Assembly (NCBI GenBank): GCA_916610825.1
Contig: OU744452.1
Location: 10,549,268 to 10,613,267, forward strand
DNA length: 64,000 nucleotides
Direction of reading: 5' to 3'
DNA from: Haliclystus octoradiatus
Taxonomy: Eukaryota; Cnidaria; Staurozoa; Stauromedusae; Haliclystidae
The notes beneath the pieces are model-generated. The model saw nothing but the letters and a program-made list of their open reading frames with translations, made no database searches and was not told where the DNA came from. The translations under genes and the position numbers were made by a program. Positions 11,900 to 25,600 of this stretch are shown one piece after another. Within the stretch, counting starts at the first letter, position 1, and each line of letters begins with the position of its first letter.

Positions 11900-12249
11900 T
11901 TATACAAATGTAAATGCAGCATGAGCAACATTGCATGTTGGATAAGTAACAATTTCTGGACCTACTCCTCCGTTGTATACATGAATACACATTGAAGTTG
12001 ATGCTTGCAGACGAATATTGGAATCTGTTAGATATGTGAATTGGCTCATAGCATTGCTGCATGATGTACTTAGGGTGAAATAAGAATGAGTAGTTGTTCC
12101 CAGTGCTAGTATACATCGATTTGTACCACTTAAATAAAATCTGTTATTTGTGTACATATATGTTTCTATGCATGGATTTTGTGACTCTACAACCATTCTT
12201 CCAGTTAAAGTATCGTATTTCAAGCATCGTCCATAATAATTGAGAGGAC
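11900..12249 (-). CDS. Gene A last exon: C-terminal lectin-like domain
   Basis: Acceptor TTTGTTAG at 12250-12257, then 116 codons and a stop. It is homologous to gene B 47624-47979. The shared core words are YLSGT-CI-A-G, SYF-L--CS, SMCIHV and GPEIVTYP-C. Two similar halves each have a C-I motif, as in beta-trefoil-type lectins, but the family assignment is tentative. Confidence 0.8.
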
Positions 12250-15200
12250 CTAACAAAAAAGGTTTAAAATCAGTATTAAAGCATCAGATTCAGATTGATT
12301 TTGTTTCAACATCTATATACTGACGTATCCGAGTCTAAATACTATAACTATTACTGGCATAAATGGAAAACATTGATAACCCATTTTCATTATTTAATTA
12401 ATTATTTAATTTTGCAATTCCCTTTTCCAATTTCGAAACAGTAACGGATAAAAAGTCCCAAATAACAGAAATTGAACTTCTTCGATTATGTTAGTGCATA
12501 GAGATGATAATCAATCTGAGCATTTTCTGTCAGATTATGTTTTCTGAAAAGCGTACTTGATTCTGTTTTTAAAATTGAACGGTCATTACATTTTTTACAA
12601 ATGTTGATCAAAAAAGCAATTCACAATTCGCAATCAAGACATTGAATCTATCAAAGGATAGCATCACTGCAAGAAAGCTATTATAAAAAAAATGATTTTA
12701 CTGTCCATTTGTTCTTAGATCGAATTATACAAAAGTCACCATAGAATAGAGGAAGAGAAGGATCAGAAAAACGCTGCACATTATACGCAGTGACTACCAT
12801 TGGCAAATTTTTACACAGTTATTTAGGTGAGACGAAGTAGTTTATTTTGTACTCCTGTTGGTATTGTTACTGTAAGTTCAATATTTATTCTATTCTTGCC
12901 TTTTCTGAGACCACGGACCTTTCTATTTGCAAAAAGCCACTTCTGTATAAATTGAAATTTCAGTGAATGGGCAGAATAAGCTCAGCTATAAAATGAATTG
13001 AACTTTATAATGATTAACTCAAGTAGTAGAAATGCCTTACCACATGGCACTGTCGAAGGGCATGTGAATGTATCATATTCGACACCATCGCAGCCGGGTG
13101 ATACCGTTGGATAACATTCTCTTTGTCTTGTGCGATTTCGATATGTCATACATTCGTGGGATAAAACAGCAACACAATTATGAGACCATTCACTCCATAA
13201 AGTCCAAATCACTGAATAAGATAATATTCAGATTAATGTCATAAGTGTCACATAGTTTTAGGAAGTAACCGGGTTCACAGGTCGCCCATTAGTCCAGTTG
13301 CTTAGCCAGAAAGTGTTCACTTTTGGTTAAAAGTATGACATTTGGCAGAAATCTTCTTTTCCTGATACAAACTATCAAGATGCAGGATCATCAACCTTTT
13401 TCGATTAGAGATGGATGTGGCATGTTGTTTTTTGCATCCCGTCAGCAAACTATTTTTTTAAGCAATTTGTTAATTTCCTAAAAAAATATACACATTTATT
13501 CAAGCATTGATATCTATATTCCACCCCAAATCAATCATCTTCTTCAAATCCATAAGTGAGAATCAGGCAATCTGAAAGAAATGTGATATACTAATAACCC
13601 AATACCGAAAACTTAATTTTTCAAGGTACAATAAACTTTATCAGGATATTTTAAACTTTGAAACAACTAAAATATCGAGTCAATTTATAATAAAGCTATT
13701 TTTGCGTTACTGTCGAATGCAATTGCAATGCATGTTGAGATTTGATTGAAAATTGACAGCCTTTCCAGTACCATTTGTGAGGTCAACGAATACTGTAACA
13801 TTTACCAAAAAATATACCGTATTAGTATTTCCAACTGTATAAAACCACAAAAATATATATGAGACAGTTATACCAGTTGGTATTTATGTAATTCAGAAAC
13901 CAATTTAGAATCAATGTCGAACTCAATCGCCGCTGAATGTAATCAGTTGATAGAAAACTAACATGCCCTTCTGTTGTTTTTATGAGCTCGCTGTACAACT
14001 TTTAGTGCTTCTATATTTATTGGACGGGGATGGGCAATTTTTAGAAATTGATGAGCACAGTAAAATTGTATAGCGACAATAATTATGACCCCAAAGCTTC
14101 ATGTTCTTAAGACCAAAACAAGGGGAACAGGTTGAAATATAGAAAATCTTCCAAATTGATAATGTAAAGTTTCATAAGAATCTAGAAAGGCACGCATTAA
14201 AAAATGTTCCTTGTCAGGATAAAATACCCAATATGTGAGAGAACCCACCGGGCATAAGGCATAAAACATTTACAGATTAAATTTTAATTCCTTGATGGCG
14301 AAGATAATGTAACAGATAATTTATGCTCAGACAGGTAATTCCATCCAGGTATAATTCCGGTTGTGGAAACACTATTGAAATTACTATTACTTTTCAGCGA
14401 CATGTCTGGAATTTTATAGTATACGCAATGACTCCCAAAGGGATATTTTGATAAGTGCTCAGTGTATGACAGGTCACACGGTAAATCAACGAAGTTGATA
14501 ATTATGTTAAACATCAAGGGCGATTCTAGAGGAGGCTCAGTTACAGTTTATCAGCCCATCTCTGTGACAACATTTTGGATGTCAGGAAAAGTTTAGTATT
14601 TCATGCAGATTTTCAAATATTTTCTGTCAATAGCCCTTTCTTTGGAGGAACTAGTGCTCTAGTCGGGGAACTCCCAGAGCCACCCATGCTAAAGAACATA
14701 AAAGGATCAAGCTCAAGCATACAATAGTTGAGTGAGACAAGGCAAATTTGTTTAGATTTTATATCCCGTAGGTATAGGCATAGCTGACTTGGACGTTAGA
14801 AACTTTTAATTCAGCGTGAATGGAGATACGATTTTTCAAAGTTTTCAATTGTCCTTTTTCCTATAGAATGCCTTCTATAAATAGGGTAGATTCAAAATTA
14901 TATATCTCTGCTTATACGTATTCAAACTTAGAAATCCTTGTCACCCTTCTTCATCATTTACTCTTCTTCATCATTTAGCTTCAGTTACTCGAATCTGTGA
15001 TAAAAATGTTAGCGTCATGTGCACTTTCAATTTCTTATTTCATAAAGTGTATATCCCAGAAATTGGGAGTTTGCTTCTTTAATTAGAGAAACATTTTCTG
15101 TTCCTACATCTTGCTCTTCTGTTTCTGCTTTGTGCAAACATTACCAATCCAAAAATGTCCAAAATTCAGTCCAGATGACGATTTTGTGTCTCACTCTTTT

Positions 15201-16691
15201 TCCACCACCAGAAACCTATTTCCCTTTAATGATGGTAGTTTATAGTTATGGATATTATCATCCTATTAAAATGTAACCAAAGCTCTAGTAGCAGCTAAAC
15301 ACTCGTTATTATCGATTACAGTAAAAAAGCACCCTTTGTTAATCAATAACAATAAGGATTAAAATGTTTCGTACACCAGATAACTGTTCAAGTTTTTGTT
15401 ATGTCATGACTAGCAGTATTCAGAACTGAACAACCGAACAATTCATAATTAGTCAATAATCTTATGCGCCCCTAAATGACACAAAAGGAAATTATACTAT
15501 TTTAGTGGAGAGAGCCATGAAGGCACTTCATTAAATAGTCACAAAAACATTAGGATATTTAATACGGTAGGATCCGTCAAGCTTGTTTTCAGCTAAGGCA
15601 ACAATGGCCGGTTAAAATGATTTTAAAATAATAAGCTCAGAAATGAAACGTCAACAATGTCTAAAGATGAATAAATTATTCTCTTTTTAATTTGATCATT
15701 TTTGAAATACAGCTGTCTATGAAGGTTTCCCCACGATTCGTTTTCAGACATTAAAATCTTTTAGTTTTCTTCCTGTCAAATCTACTAATTAAACGGGACA
15801 CAAATTTATTTTTTGGTCTCAAATTGACATAGCTATTCACGCCTGTTCTTATCAAATATTTAAGGTATTCTATTTAACGCATCTAACATATTACATTAAA
15901 AAAGAGATACCTTCGACAAAGTTGCCGATGTGGTATTTCTAATTATCAAATCTAATAATAAAACAATAGTTTCAAAGTAATTATTCATGTTTAATAATAG
16001 TGTATACTGACCTGGTGAAAATATTTTGCAGATTTCCTTCGCCTAAAATATAATATTAAAAGAGATTACTATTAAAACTAAACTAAAATGTCCTTTTTAT
16101 ATACTCATATATCTTAAAATTCTAATATAATTTATCTATAATAGACTACTTATATATATCTATCACTTATCTAATCTAGATTATTTAAAAGAGATTTGAT
16201 AGGCAATCCTCTTGATTTCAATATAATGACTTCATCTTGAGAACTTACTTACATACAATATAAATATGTTTATGAATTTTCAGCTAACCAACATTAGTGA
16301 AAGAAAAATAACAAATTAATAACTATATGCATAAATGGAATACCTCTAGAATCATGGTTGGTTTATTATCCATCAACTGCTTGTTACTTTCCATGTGATA
16401 CGATATTTTTGCAGTAAACAAACGGCAATTGTTGTTAATTTTAGTTTCGTTGAATATCAGGCCATTACATCCAGCTTGTAATTTACATCTGTGTGAGCAA
16501 ATCAATCGAGAATTGGCTGTGAGTGAACGTATTTCAATATGATCTTCAGGTTCCAATCCAGACGGAAAAATTTGAAGCTGTGAATTATTAGGAGACGAAC
16601 ATAATTCACTAAATGAATTTCGTACTACAGCAAAAAATGCTGATAAAGCAAGGATGTTATTGAATAATGATCGAATCATTATTTTGACCAC
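11900..16691 (-). CDS. Gene A: secreted PAN/apple-TSP1-lectin-like protein
   Basis: Four exons can be placed by splice sites and phase: 16691-16344, 16042-16012 (31-bp microexon), 13211-13041 and 12249-11900, giving 299 residues with every junction in frame. Exon 1 has a hydrophobic signal peptide and a PAN/apple-like Cys pattern (ICSHRCKLQAGCNGLIF, NNCRLF). The microexon adds AKEICKIFSP. Exon 3 is a TSP1 repeat (VIWTLWSEWSHNC, six Cys). The last exon has an internally repeated lectin-like fold (FYLSGTNRCILALG, SMCIHVYNGGVGPEIVTYP) and ends at TAA/TAG before 11900. Donors are GTATTC, GTCAGT and GTAAGG. Compared with gene B it lacks a second TSP1 exon. Extracellular binding or adhesion is the likely role; the ligand is unknown. 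The C-terminal domain could be beta-trefoil or apextrin-like. Confidence 0.78.
13041..13211 (-). CDS. Gene A exon 3: TSP1 repeat
   Basis: 171 bp, the same length as the homologous exon of gene B (49241-49411), with phase 1 at both ends. Tryptophans W-LW-EW, then Cys at the TSP1 positions (NC, HEC, REC, GC, TC, PC). Acceptor TTATTCAG, donor GTAAGG. Confidence 0.85.
13212..16011. other. Gene A intron 2, no further exon recognised
   Basis: A 2.8-kb AT-rich intron. I searched the minus strand for a TSP1 exon equivalent to gene B 49982-50146 and found none. A short segment near 14284-14330 weakly resembles 50725-50770 in gene B intron 2 (ATTAAGGAATT-type words), perhaps a remnant of the ancestral intron. 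Confidence 0.5.
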
Positions 16692-17019
16692 TCAATCCGC
16701 TGCAGTTACGCAAATGGTCTATAAATCTAACTTTCTGAGGTACTTTTAAGACTATACACAGCTGCCTTACTTGCATAATCACACGAAGAACAAATGCTTG
16801 CCGGATAATTCATCCATATTTTGGCGTGATATTTGTTGAATTATTAGGTATAATGCCTCAATTATTGGCCTTTTATCAGATACAACAAGTCTAGAACTAT
16901 TTTTATAATTTTCGTAATAATACTTAATTTCAGAATCTATGATGTGAACGCAATGATTTGACTTTCCATTGAATGGCAATCTCTGTCAGTGAAATCTTCT
17001 TAACTGCTAGCCTTCTATT
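16692..17019. other. 5' flank of gene A
   Basis: No recognised gene. A minus-strand frame of 66 codons at 16779-16979 has no recognisable domain, and I do not call it a gene. The gene A promoter presumably lies here, but no defined element can be pointed to. Confidence 0.4.
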
Positions 17020-17825
17020 ATACAACACTAGCAGTTATAAAAGTAATCATGTATGTACGTCTTAAGGATAAAAAATGACGTTTCCAACATAAACAAGTAA
17101 TAAACCGTAAACACTAATATCTGTTTGTCCAGTCTAATATTTGGAGGTTGATTGTCATATTTATAAATAGACAAATTGGGATAGGATATCATGTGAATGT
17201 CGAATAAATATCCATAGAAACTTAGTCTTAGGGGATGTTTATATGAGTCAGGCTGTCCGGGTTGATGATGATACAGACTGTTTATGCCATCTGTTTAAAT
17301 GGGGATTTATTTCCACAATCAACCCTTCATAACTCACCAAGCTTACCTCAATTTCCAGACCACCTATCAATTTAGAAATTGAATCTCAATTTGATCTTAA
17401 TGCTATCAGCTAGGTATAACGTATGTACTTCTTAAGAATCAAAAATGAAGTTCTCAACATAAAAAATTCACAAACCGTAAACCCTACTACATTATCTGTT
17501 TGTCCAGTCTAATTATTTGGATATTGATTGTCATATTTCAAAATAGGTAAATTCGGTTAGGATATTATTTGACTGTCGAATAAATATCAATAAAAACTTG
17601 GGAGATGTCTATATGAGCAGGCTAGCCGGGTTGATGATGATACAGACTGTTTATGCCATCTGTTTTTATGAGGATTTATTCCTACTTCCATCCTGGCAGG
17701 CACTTTGGCCCGGCATAAGTCACAAAGCTAGGCAATTTCCGACCACCCACCGATTTCATCTTCATGTTTTCAAGTTTCCCAATGAGAATAACAAAATTGA
17801 ATCTCAATTTGATTTTGATGCTATC
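17020..17825. repeat. Two tandem copies of the 400-bp dispersed repeat
   Basis: Copies at about 17030-17410 and 17418-17825 share CTTAAGGATAAAAAATGA, ATCTGTTTGTCCAGTCTAAT, AGCCGGGTTGATGATGATAC and the CATCTGTTT block. They are related to 3850-4140 plus 10312-10440. They lead directly into the 1.5-kb tandem array. Confidence 0.75.
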
Positions 17826-19361
17826 AGCTAGGTATAACGATTATGAAATTAATCTAATATATTTGGTATACTTGCGAAAATGAACGGATGACCCGGGCTT
17901 GCTATACTATTAAAATCGAAAGGCATAAAAAGAAATGTTTTATTGCAAAGCTCAACGAGATGATATATTTAGAAGGAAGTGGTAAACAAAATCAAATTGA
18001 TATGGGCTTTGCGTGAATATTTTATCGAAAAACGGCTGAATAAGCTGGATCAGATTGCAGCTGCTTTAAGCCTGGTTCCTATCTACTTTTAAAATTACGC
18101 TATTTCCATTAGTATGTGTGTATGTATGTAAGGCGGTGATTCACGATGGTACTTGACCGGCTTTATTTTTCAAATAAATACATCTAGGTTAAGAAAAACC
18201 AATGAAAACTGTTACCTTTTACAACAACAATCATGTCTCAGATTGAAGCGCTAATTAAATAATTCCAACTTGAAGGAATTTCTATTGTCTCGGAAATATA
18301 TACAAAGCAAACAAGAATCTTTGTTTTATGACTTCAAAGATAATTTGTGTATTGTCATCATAAAATGAAATTCAAACGCATGAAAGTGAAAAAAATAAGA
18401 TGTTTTTTCATCAGATCTTTAGTTTAAAATTATATAATCAGAAATTATTATTGGAAAATGATTTGGAATAAAACGTTATAAATTTGTAAACAAGCCCGCG
18501 CTGGAAAATAGACTACAACAGTACAAAATATTTCCAGAAAATTACAGCCAGTATTAGTACTTGAATTAAAAGAAATAAAAGGTAGAAACAATTGCAATGC
18601 CAACTTCCACACTTCGTCAGTGGCAACAAATAAATTGAAATATGTAGAAAGTACTGTTCATGGCTGAAAATAATTGATGAAGTAAGATGTAAATAGAAAT
18701 TAAATAGTTTTCGAATTCCATATACTTATTCAGAAGTTACTTGAATCAAATGTTGAACAAACACGTTAAGAGGAATGAAGAATTCCAAAAAACAGACAAA
18801 AGTACGAATTTTTCCAGGCTGTGCCGGTGTTGTATAGGTGAAACGTAATTTAATTTAGAGAATCCCCCAACAAATTGTTACCTTACAACTTGAACGTTAT
18901 GACATTCAGTATGACACTCGTTTTTGTAATGTTTCTTGGATTTTTTGGGGGCTATCGCTATTACTTCGACGTGCTTTGGGATAAACTAGATAGTATCAAA
19001 TTTTCTAAATAAAATCATGTGCTTTCCATTTTTCACTTCGAAACTTTCTGCTTCTTTCTACAGCAAAATATGAAATGAATATTTTCTCAATTACAGTGCG
19101 GCTTCGATCGGCGTTCTTACATAGATTTGTTCATGCATTTATTTTGAATCAGTTAAACCAGATGATTCACAACTCAATATAAGCATGGATTTGCACGCAA
19201 CTCGAAGTCTAGTCATTTGCCTGGGTCACAGCCGTAGATATTTAATGATCTTTTTTGTATTGTTTCGACGGGATATCGCTCGTCTTACCTGGCTGATTTC
19301 AGAGTTGGAGTGAGTTCAACTTTGAAATGATACAGTCAAGACTAAAGATATCCGGTCGGCT
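17826..19361. repeat. 1.5-kb tandem repeat, copy 1 (uninterrupted)
   Basis: The unit begins AGCTAGGTATAAC and runs 1536 bp to the next identical start at 19362. Relative to copy 2 it has about 50 extra bases after AAATTGAT (about 18000-18050) and lacks about 62 bases near 18150. No credible ORF. It holds the empty target sites of both the BEL element (ACTACAACAGTAC at about 18511) and the 7.2-kb transposon (GGCATAAAAAGAAATG at about 17919). Confidence 0.85.
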
Positions 19362-20061
19362 AGCTAGGTATAACAATTATGAAATTAGTCTAATATATTT
19401 GTTATACTTGCGAAAATGAATGGATAACCCGGGCTTGCTATATTATGAAAATCGAAAGGCATAAAAAGAAATGTTTTATTGCAAAGCTCAACGAGATGAT
19501 ATATGAAGAAGGAAGTGGTAAACAAAATCAAATTGATGATTGCAGCTGCTTTAAGCCTGATTCCTATCTACTTTTAAATTTACGCTATTTCTATTAGTAT
19601 ATGTGTATGTATATAAGGCGGGGATTCACGATGCCGTTTTAGATGCAATATACTTGAAACACATATCGATATATTCGTCACTAACTAGATGGGTACTTGG
19701 CCGGCTTTATTTTCAGATAAATACATCTAAGTTAAGAAAAACAATGCAAGCTGTTACCTTTTACAACAACAATCATGTCTCAGATTGAAGCGCTAATTAA
19801 ATAGTTCCCACTTAAAGGAATTTCTATTGTCTCGGAAATATATACAAAGCAAACAAGAATCTTTGTTTTATGACTTCAAAGATAATTTGTGTATTGTCAT
19901 CATAGATTGAAATTCAAACGCATGAAAGTGAAAAAAATTAGATGTTTTTTCATCAGATCTTTAGTTTAAACTTATATAATCAGAAATTATTATTGGGAAA
20001 TGATATGGAATAAAACGTTATAAATTTGTAAACAAGCCCGCGCTGGAAAATAAACTACAAC
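19362..20061. repeat. 1.5-kb tandem repeat, copy 2, left part
   Basis: About 95% like copy 1 by eye. Interrupted at 20061 by the BEL/Pao element and continued at 31260-32105, for a total of about 1546 bp. Confidence 0.85.
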
Positions 20062-20400
20062 TGTTGTGAGCTACGCTCTTAAATCTAAAAACACCGTGGA
20101 GTCATTCATTTCACATAAATCTAATCATCATAATCAATAATAATTCAAGACCATTTGAATCTTAAACGACTACATTTCTAAATATCTTTAACACAAAAGT
20201 CAACAAAACTATGCTATACGAGCACATCCGTTAGGAAGTTACATAATTCCAAGAAACTCTAAATAATTCTAAGAAACTATACAGTGAAACCAAATCGCTT
20301 GGGTGGCGACGACTTCCGTCCAATTCTTGTTAACTTACTTAAATTACCTATATTTAAATTGTCAACAATGTTCTCGTTATCCGTTGTTGGATCCACAACA
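20062..20400 (-). repeat. BEL 3' LTR
   Basis: 339 bp. The integrase C-terminal reading frame runs about 120 bp into this LTR, ending at 20277. A purine tract (AAGGGGGGGATGA on the minus strand, 20401-20413) sits directly upstream. Confidence 0.95.
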
Positions 20401-20645
20401 TCATCCCCCCCTTGAGAGGTTACTGGATGGTAATTGGATGGTAAGAATTTTTCAAATAGGTGCAATTTCTGAACTGGTCGATTCAGTTCCCCCTTTGATG
20501 TCTGCAGTCGTACTGTTCTGATTAAACCATCATTTCCACGTATTACTTGTTGAACCCGACCCATAGGCCACGTAGACCGTCGTGTGTTATCCTCTGAAAT
20601 TAAACAAACATCATTGACTTCCAACTTCGGCGTTTTCTTTGCCAT
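20277..20645 (-). pseudogene. BEL integrase C-terminal tail, shifted frame
   Basis: Carries VNDVCLISEDNTRRSTWPMG and RTVRLQTSKGELNRPVQKL, the conserved C-terminal block of BEL/Pao integrases that follows the catalytic core. It is separated from the preceding integrase frame by a one-base indel near 20635-20645 (within CAAAGAAAAC on the minus strand). Confidence 0.8.
20401..20413 (-). promoter_or_regulatory. BEL polypurine tract
   Basis: Minus-strand AAGGGGGGGATGA abuts the 3' LTR, the expected plus-strand priming site. Confidence 0.7.
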
Positions 20646-21877
20646 TTACTTCGACGTTGTAGATTTGGTAAGTATTCCAGAGACCATATTTTCCAAAAAT
20701 GAGTAAGTAACGTCTGCAAATACTTATATCTCTTTGAAAGAGTAACATCTTTATTGAGATGTTCGGGAAGGGTCCCAAGCGATCGTCCCAAAGCCAAATG
20801 AGCAGGGGTAATTGGTAAAACATCTCTACAATCGGTACTTTGATACGTCAATGGCCTCTGATTCACTGCTGATTCAATATCGGTTAAAACAGTATACATT
20901 TCACAATAGTTCAATAGAGCCTTTGAAAGAAACTTTCTCAGAGGTGTCTCTAACGAAAGATTTAACCGTTCCCAAAATCCGCCACGAAAGGGGCTACGTT
21001 TAGTAATAAATTCCCATTTAATACCGAGACTCAAACAAAATCGTTCAATTAAAGTGGAATCAAGGTTTTTCCAGAGATCTGCTTCAAATTTCATGTTACT
21101 GACCACACGTGATGCTTTTTGAAAGGTTTTTGCATTATCACTAACTACTAAATCACATAGTCCTCTTCTATTTGTCATCCGACGAAAGGCAGCAAGAAAT
21201 TCCTCTGTTTCCATATTATTTGTTAATTCTAAATGGATCATCCGACTGAGAGCACAGGTGAATATGCAAATGTAACATTTAGTAACAACTGTCCCAGTTC
21301 GTATATATAATGGGCCTGTAAAGTCCAAACCAACTTTCGAAAATGCAGGAGCAGGCTGAACTCTTAGTGTTGGTAAATCTCCCATTTTCTGTTCCAACGG
21401 TGATGTACTTGAATGTTTACATATTAGACATCGATGGATTGTCTTGATAACCTGCCTTCTGCCATGTATAATCCAAAATTTTGTGCGAATATTACACAAA
21501 GTAGTCTCAATAGGTGAATGATGCCCTTTAAGATGATACATCATAATGAGTTTATCAACGATGATATTATTACTTGGTAAAATAATCTGATGTTTAGTCT
21601 CCTCTGGAAGAAGAGAATTTCTCAATCGACCCCCAACAACAATCAATTTCTTATTTTCACAAAACATAGGATCGAGAGACAATAAAGAGCTATCGCCATT
21701 TAACTGGTTACCATCTTGCAATAGTTTGTATTCGGTAGGGAAATGATCCTGTTGGACACACCGCAATAAATGTAATTCACTCACATTTAGATCTTCAATA
21801 GTCAATTTTCCATCAACATTTCTTGGGACAATCTTCCTCCATTTCAAGATATGACCAATAATACGAACCAATTTATC
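20600..21877 (-). pseudogene. BEL integrase
   Basis: It lies in the same frame as the RNase H segment but after an amber stop (21878-21880). It contains the H-H-C-C zinc finger (KGHHSPIETTL to HRCLICKH), catalytic D in KVGLDFTGPLY, second D in VVSDNAKTF and the E in FRGGFWERLNLSLE. The usual BEL integrase length is retained until the frameshift near 20640. Confidence 0.85.
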
Positions 21878-22624
21878 CTAACGCTCAAAATTGTTAAATA
21901 AATGCTCAGATTCTACGAATGATACAACTGTATGACATTTTGTTTTTGCTTCAATTTCAACGTCTGGTAAATTAGTTTCAGTCACAGAGCAAGGCCAATG
22001 TTCCTTTGATAACTCAAGCCATTCAGGGCCATGCCAGTACAATTTACTATTCTTTAAGCTTGATACTTCCATGCCACGTGATAGAAAATCAGCAGGGTTG
22101 TCGCAACTCTTCACATGATGCCAATGCTTGTTACCAACTAAATCATGGACTTCTTGTACACGGTTAGCCACAAATGTTTTCCAATGTGTACTTGGCTTTT
22201 TCAACCAATTTAATGCAATTTCAGAATCCGACCAAAGTTCAATAGGCATAAATACAATGCTCAATGCATCACAAACATAATTAACTAAATTTGCAGCACA
22301 GTGTACTGCAAGCAGCTCCAAACGAGGTAACGATTTCTGTTTCAATGGAGCAACACGAGACTTGGCAATTAATAAATCCACTTTTACATGTCCATTCAAG
22401 TCTTCACTGCGTATATAAATTGTAGCCCCATATGCCTTTTCCGAAGCATCCGCGAATGCATGTAGCTCTATTGATTTGTATTTTTCATCACATATAACAA
22501 ATATAGGTATACGAATATCATTCAAACTAAGCAGTTCCTCCTCCCATTGGTGAAACATATCAACAATCTCTCCGTGCAGTGCTTCATCCCATGTCGATTC
22601 CATTTTCCATAATGATTGAACCAT
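21878..22624 (-). pseudogene. BEL RT C-terminus and RNase H
   Basis: Begins at the frameshift near 22625, where an A-run on the minus strand appears one base short. RNase H signature HAFADASEKAYGATIY, then PLKQKSLPRLELLA and ELWSDSEIALNWL, typical of BEL/Pao. Ends at TAG 21878-21880, where the next residues (DKLVRIIGHILKW) continue the protein. Confidence 0.85.
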
Positions 22625-25600
22625 AATTTTTCACGAATAATAAAAGGTGCAAAAAATCCAAATACATCAAAAATCTGACATACCTTCTTTAATATTGCTC
22701 GTTTTGTAACATTAATGGTTACATTCGTAATGAATGGATTTAAACGAAATAAACAATGATCTTCCTGAACATCCCATCCAATACCAAGTGCTTTCGTAGT
22801 GTCTTCTACATTATAATCAAAATCAACCATCAAGCTTGTTAATCGTTTCTCTACAGGAATAGCTTCCATAATTTGTTTGGAATTTGATATAAACTTTGTC
22901 ATTTCCCAACCACCAAGATCGCACATGTCAATGAGTTCAAATAGTAATTTGGTAACTTGTTCTACAGATTTACCTCCTCCACAATAATCATTCACATAAA
23001 TATCTTGAGTAGCTGCTACACTTGCCAGTGGGAAGCATTCTTTGATCTCATCTTTTGCAGCATGGTGAAGTAATGAGCTAATTGCTAAGTATGGTGAAGG
23101 TTTTACTCCAAACATCAAGCTTGTCATTACGTAACGAATAGGATCACGGGTGAGATCACAATCTCGCCAAAGATATTGCTGAAATTGATAATGTTCAGGG
23201 TTTATCGATGTCTGGCAGAACATCTTCTTAATTTCTCCCATTAATGCAATCTCATGAAATCGAAATCTTAAAATCACTTTTATCAAATCTGGCTGTAATG
23301 CTGGACCAGATAACAAACAATCATTCAAAGAAATGCCATTGATATCTTTTGCACTTGCATTGAAAACTACTCTAGTTTTAGTTGTCAAACTATCAAGTTT
23401 CTCGACCGGATGATGTGGTACGAAATATTGAGATCCTTCGTCAAACCTCTCCTTCTCTTCTGAAGTCACTGGACGAGCAAATCCCAATCGATCATAATCG
23501 TTCATACAATTTCGATATGCTTCCTTTTTTTCTTTATCTTTCTCCAGACGCCTTTCAATTGACAATAGTTGTTTCCTTGCATTTTGATAATTATTACATG
23601 GTATATGTCCATCATCTCGAAATGGTAACGATACAGAATAATGACTATTGTCGTAACGAATAGATTTCTCAAATATTGAAACAGCTGTTCGTTCGTCTAA
23701 AGTATACTGTTTATTAGTGTCCTTAATTCCTATTGCTTCGAGATTCCAAAAAGTTTCCACCTCTTTCTCTAGTTTGGTATGCGGTTTACAATCTACAAAT
23801 AAACATGATGATTTTGATTTCTTCCCAACAAAGGGATTTGAGCCAATTAATACGTAACCAAATATAGTTCGCAATGCTCCAGGTAGAGAATCATCAGTTG
23901 GATGGCGTATTATTTCCCCACATACTAATTGCAAAAAGAAATCGATACCAACTAAAACATCCACTTCACATTCGTTATGGGGCAATTCATCTGCAATGCA
24001 GATATTCATTAAGTGAGTACAACGTTCCAAATCAATCTCAACAGCATCTAGTGGAGCACAAATTTTTCCAGGTTTAACAATAGCATTGATATGAACTTTT
24101 ATACTAGAATTATTCACAGGAGAAAGTCCAAAGTCAACACGACCAGTTTTTAAATGAGACACTCTCTCATCAAATCCTGTAATTTCAATTAACTCTGTTT
24201 TGCATATATCTAATTGGATTCTCCTAGCTGCTTTTTCTGTAACAAATGTCTCTTTACACATTGAATCAAATGCTACTCTAACTTTAGATGATTTTCCTCC
24301 ATTGGTCATTAATGCAACTGCAGATGGCATAATCTTTGACGTGAATACAGTTTTTCCTTTAGTAGATAAACAACGACTTTTAGAAGTATTTGCTTGGATA
24401 ACACATTCCGACTCTTCAGGTCGACTATCAAGATGTAGCAATTCATGATGAGATTTACCACAATCATTTGTTGTGCATTTTGTCTTTCTAGTACATTCCA
24501 TCCATCTATGATGAGGAGCTAAACATAAGTAGCACAATCCTTTTGCTTTAGTAAAATACCACTTGTCCTTTATATCTAATTTTGCAAATAGAAAACAATT
24601 TTCCAAATCATGATTAGTCATCTCACAATGAATACATTTTGATCTTGCACCTCCTCTATTTCGACTTGTTTCCGTTGTAAGTGCTTGAGCAGAATATACC
24701 TTTGCATCTTTTTGATCGTCAGGTGGTTGTCTAATAACTCTTTTTACAGCTTTCTCTTGGTTCCAGTCAACCGTTTCTCTTGAACGTACCTCTCTTGAAA
24801 ACCAATCACAAAATCTTTTCCAAGTTGGGAATTCTTTATCTTCATACTTTGTGATTATTTCCTTTTCCCATTCTGTCTTCAAATCAGCTAGCAGCTTTGA
24901 TTCCAGTATGGGAATTATTAATGCATGTAAAGGGTTGTCAATTTTATCTGCGTATGATTCTAATAAATGCATTTTCCCTGAAATTAAATCAAAGTTCGTC
25001 CTCAATTGCTTGGAATCCGAGCTGGTTGATAATTGTTGTACATCAATAATGGACTTCACTATAGACCTGACAATCTGCCTAGGCTGTCCATAACGTGTTT
25101 TTACATGTTCCAATGCAGCATTATACGTTTCAACTGAAGAAGAAAATCCATCTAGACATCTAGAAGCCGTACCCTTCAATGATTGTCTAAGATACCGATA
25201 CTTGTAAAAAGGGGACACCTTTGGGTTACTATGCACCACCGCCGCATCAAATGATTCCAAACAAAAAGGGAAATGATTAATGTCTCCGTGGAATCCAGGG
25301 GGTAAAATACCATTTGGTAGGCCACCTGCTCTCTTCTCTTCTTCTTCTTCTTGACATATTTTTGACACTTCTTTTCTATGTTCAAACACAACTTCACTTA
25401 AGTTAGCGTGTTGATCAATGATACATTTTATCTCAGTGGCATCCAAGTATATTCGTTTATCGCCAATTAAACCATTTATCTTTTCTTCGGATCGTTCCAA
25501 CGACTTAATCCCTTCTTTTAATGACACGTGGTTCCCTTTGCCTTTTAATCCAAAGCTGATTCTTTCTATTTTCTTCTTCAGATCATCAAAGAGCCAATTG

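Noticed and set aside
14284..14517. 77-codon frame in gene A intron 2 as an extra exon
   Set aside because: It has no TSP1 or PAN pattern, and including it would break the phase match with gene B.
16779..16979. 66-codon minus-strand frame upstream of gene A
   Set aside because: No recognisable domain, no signal peptide and no splice support. It could be chance in AT-rich DNA.
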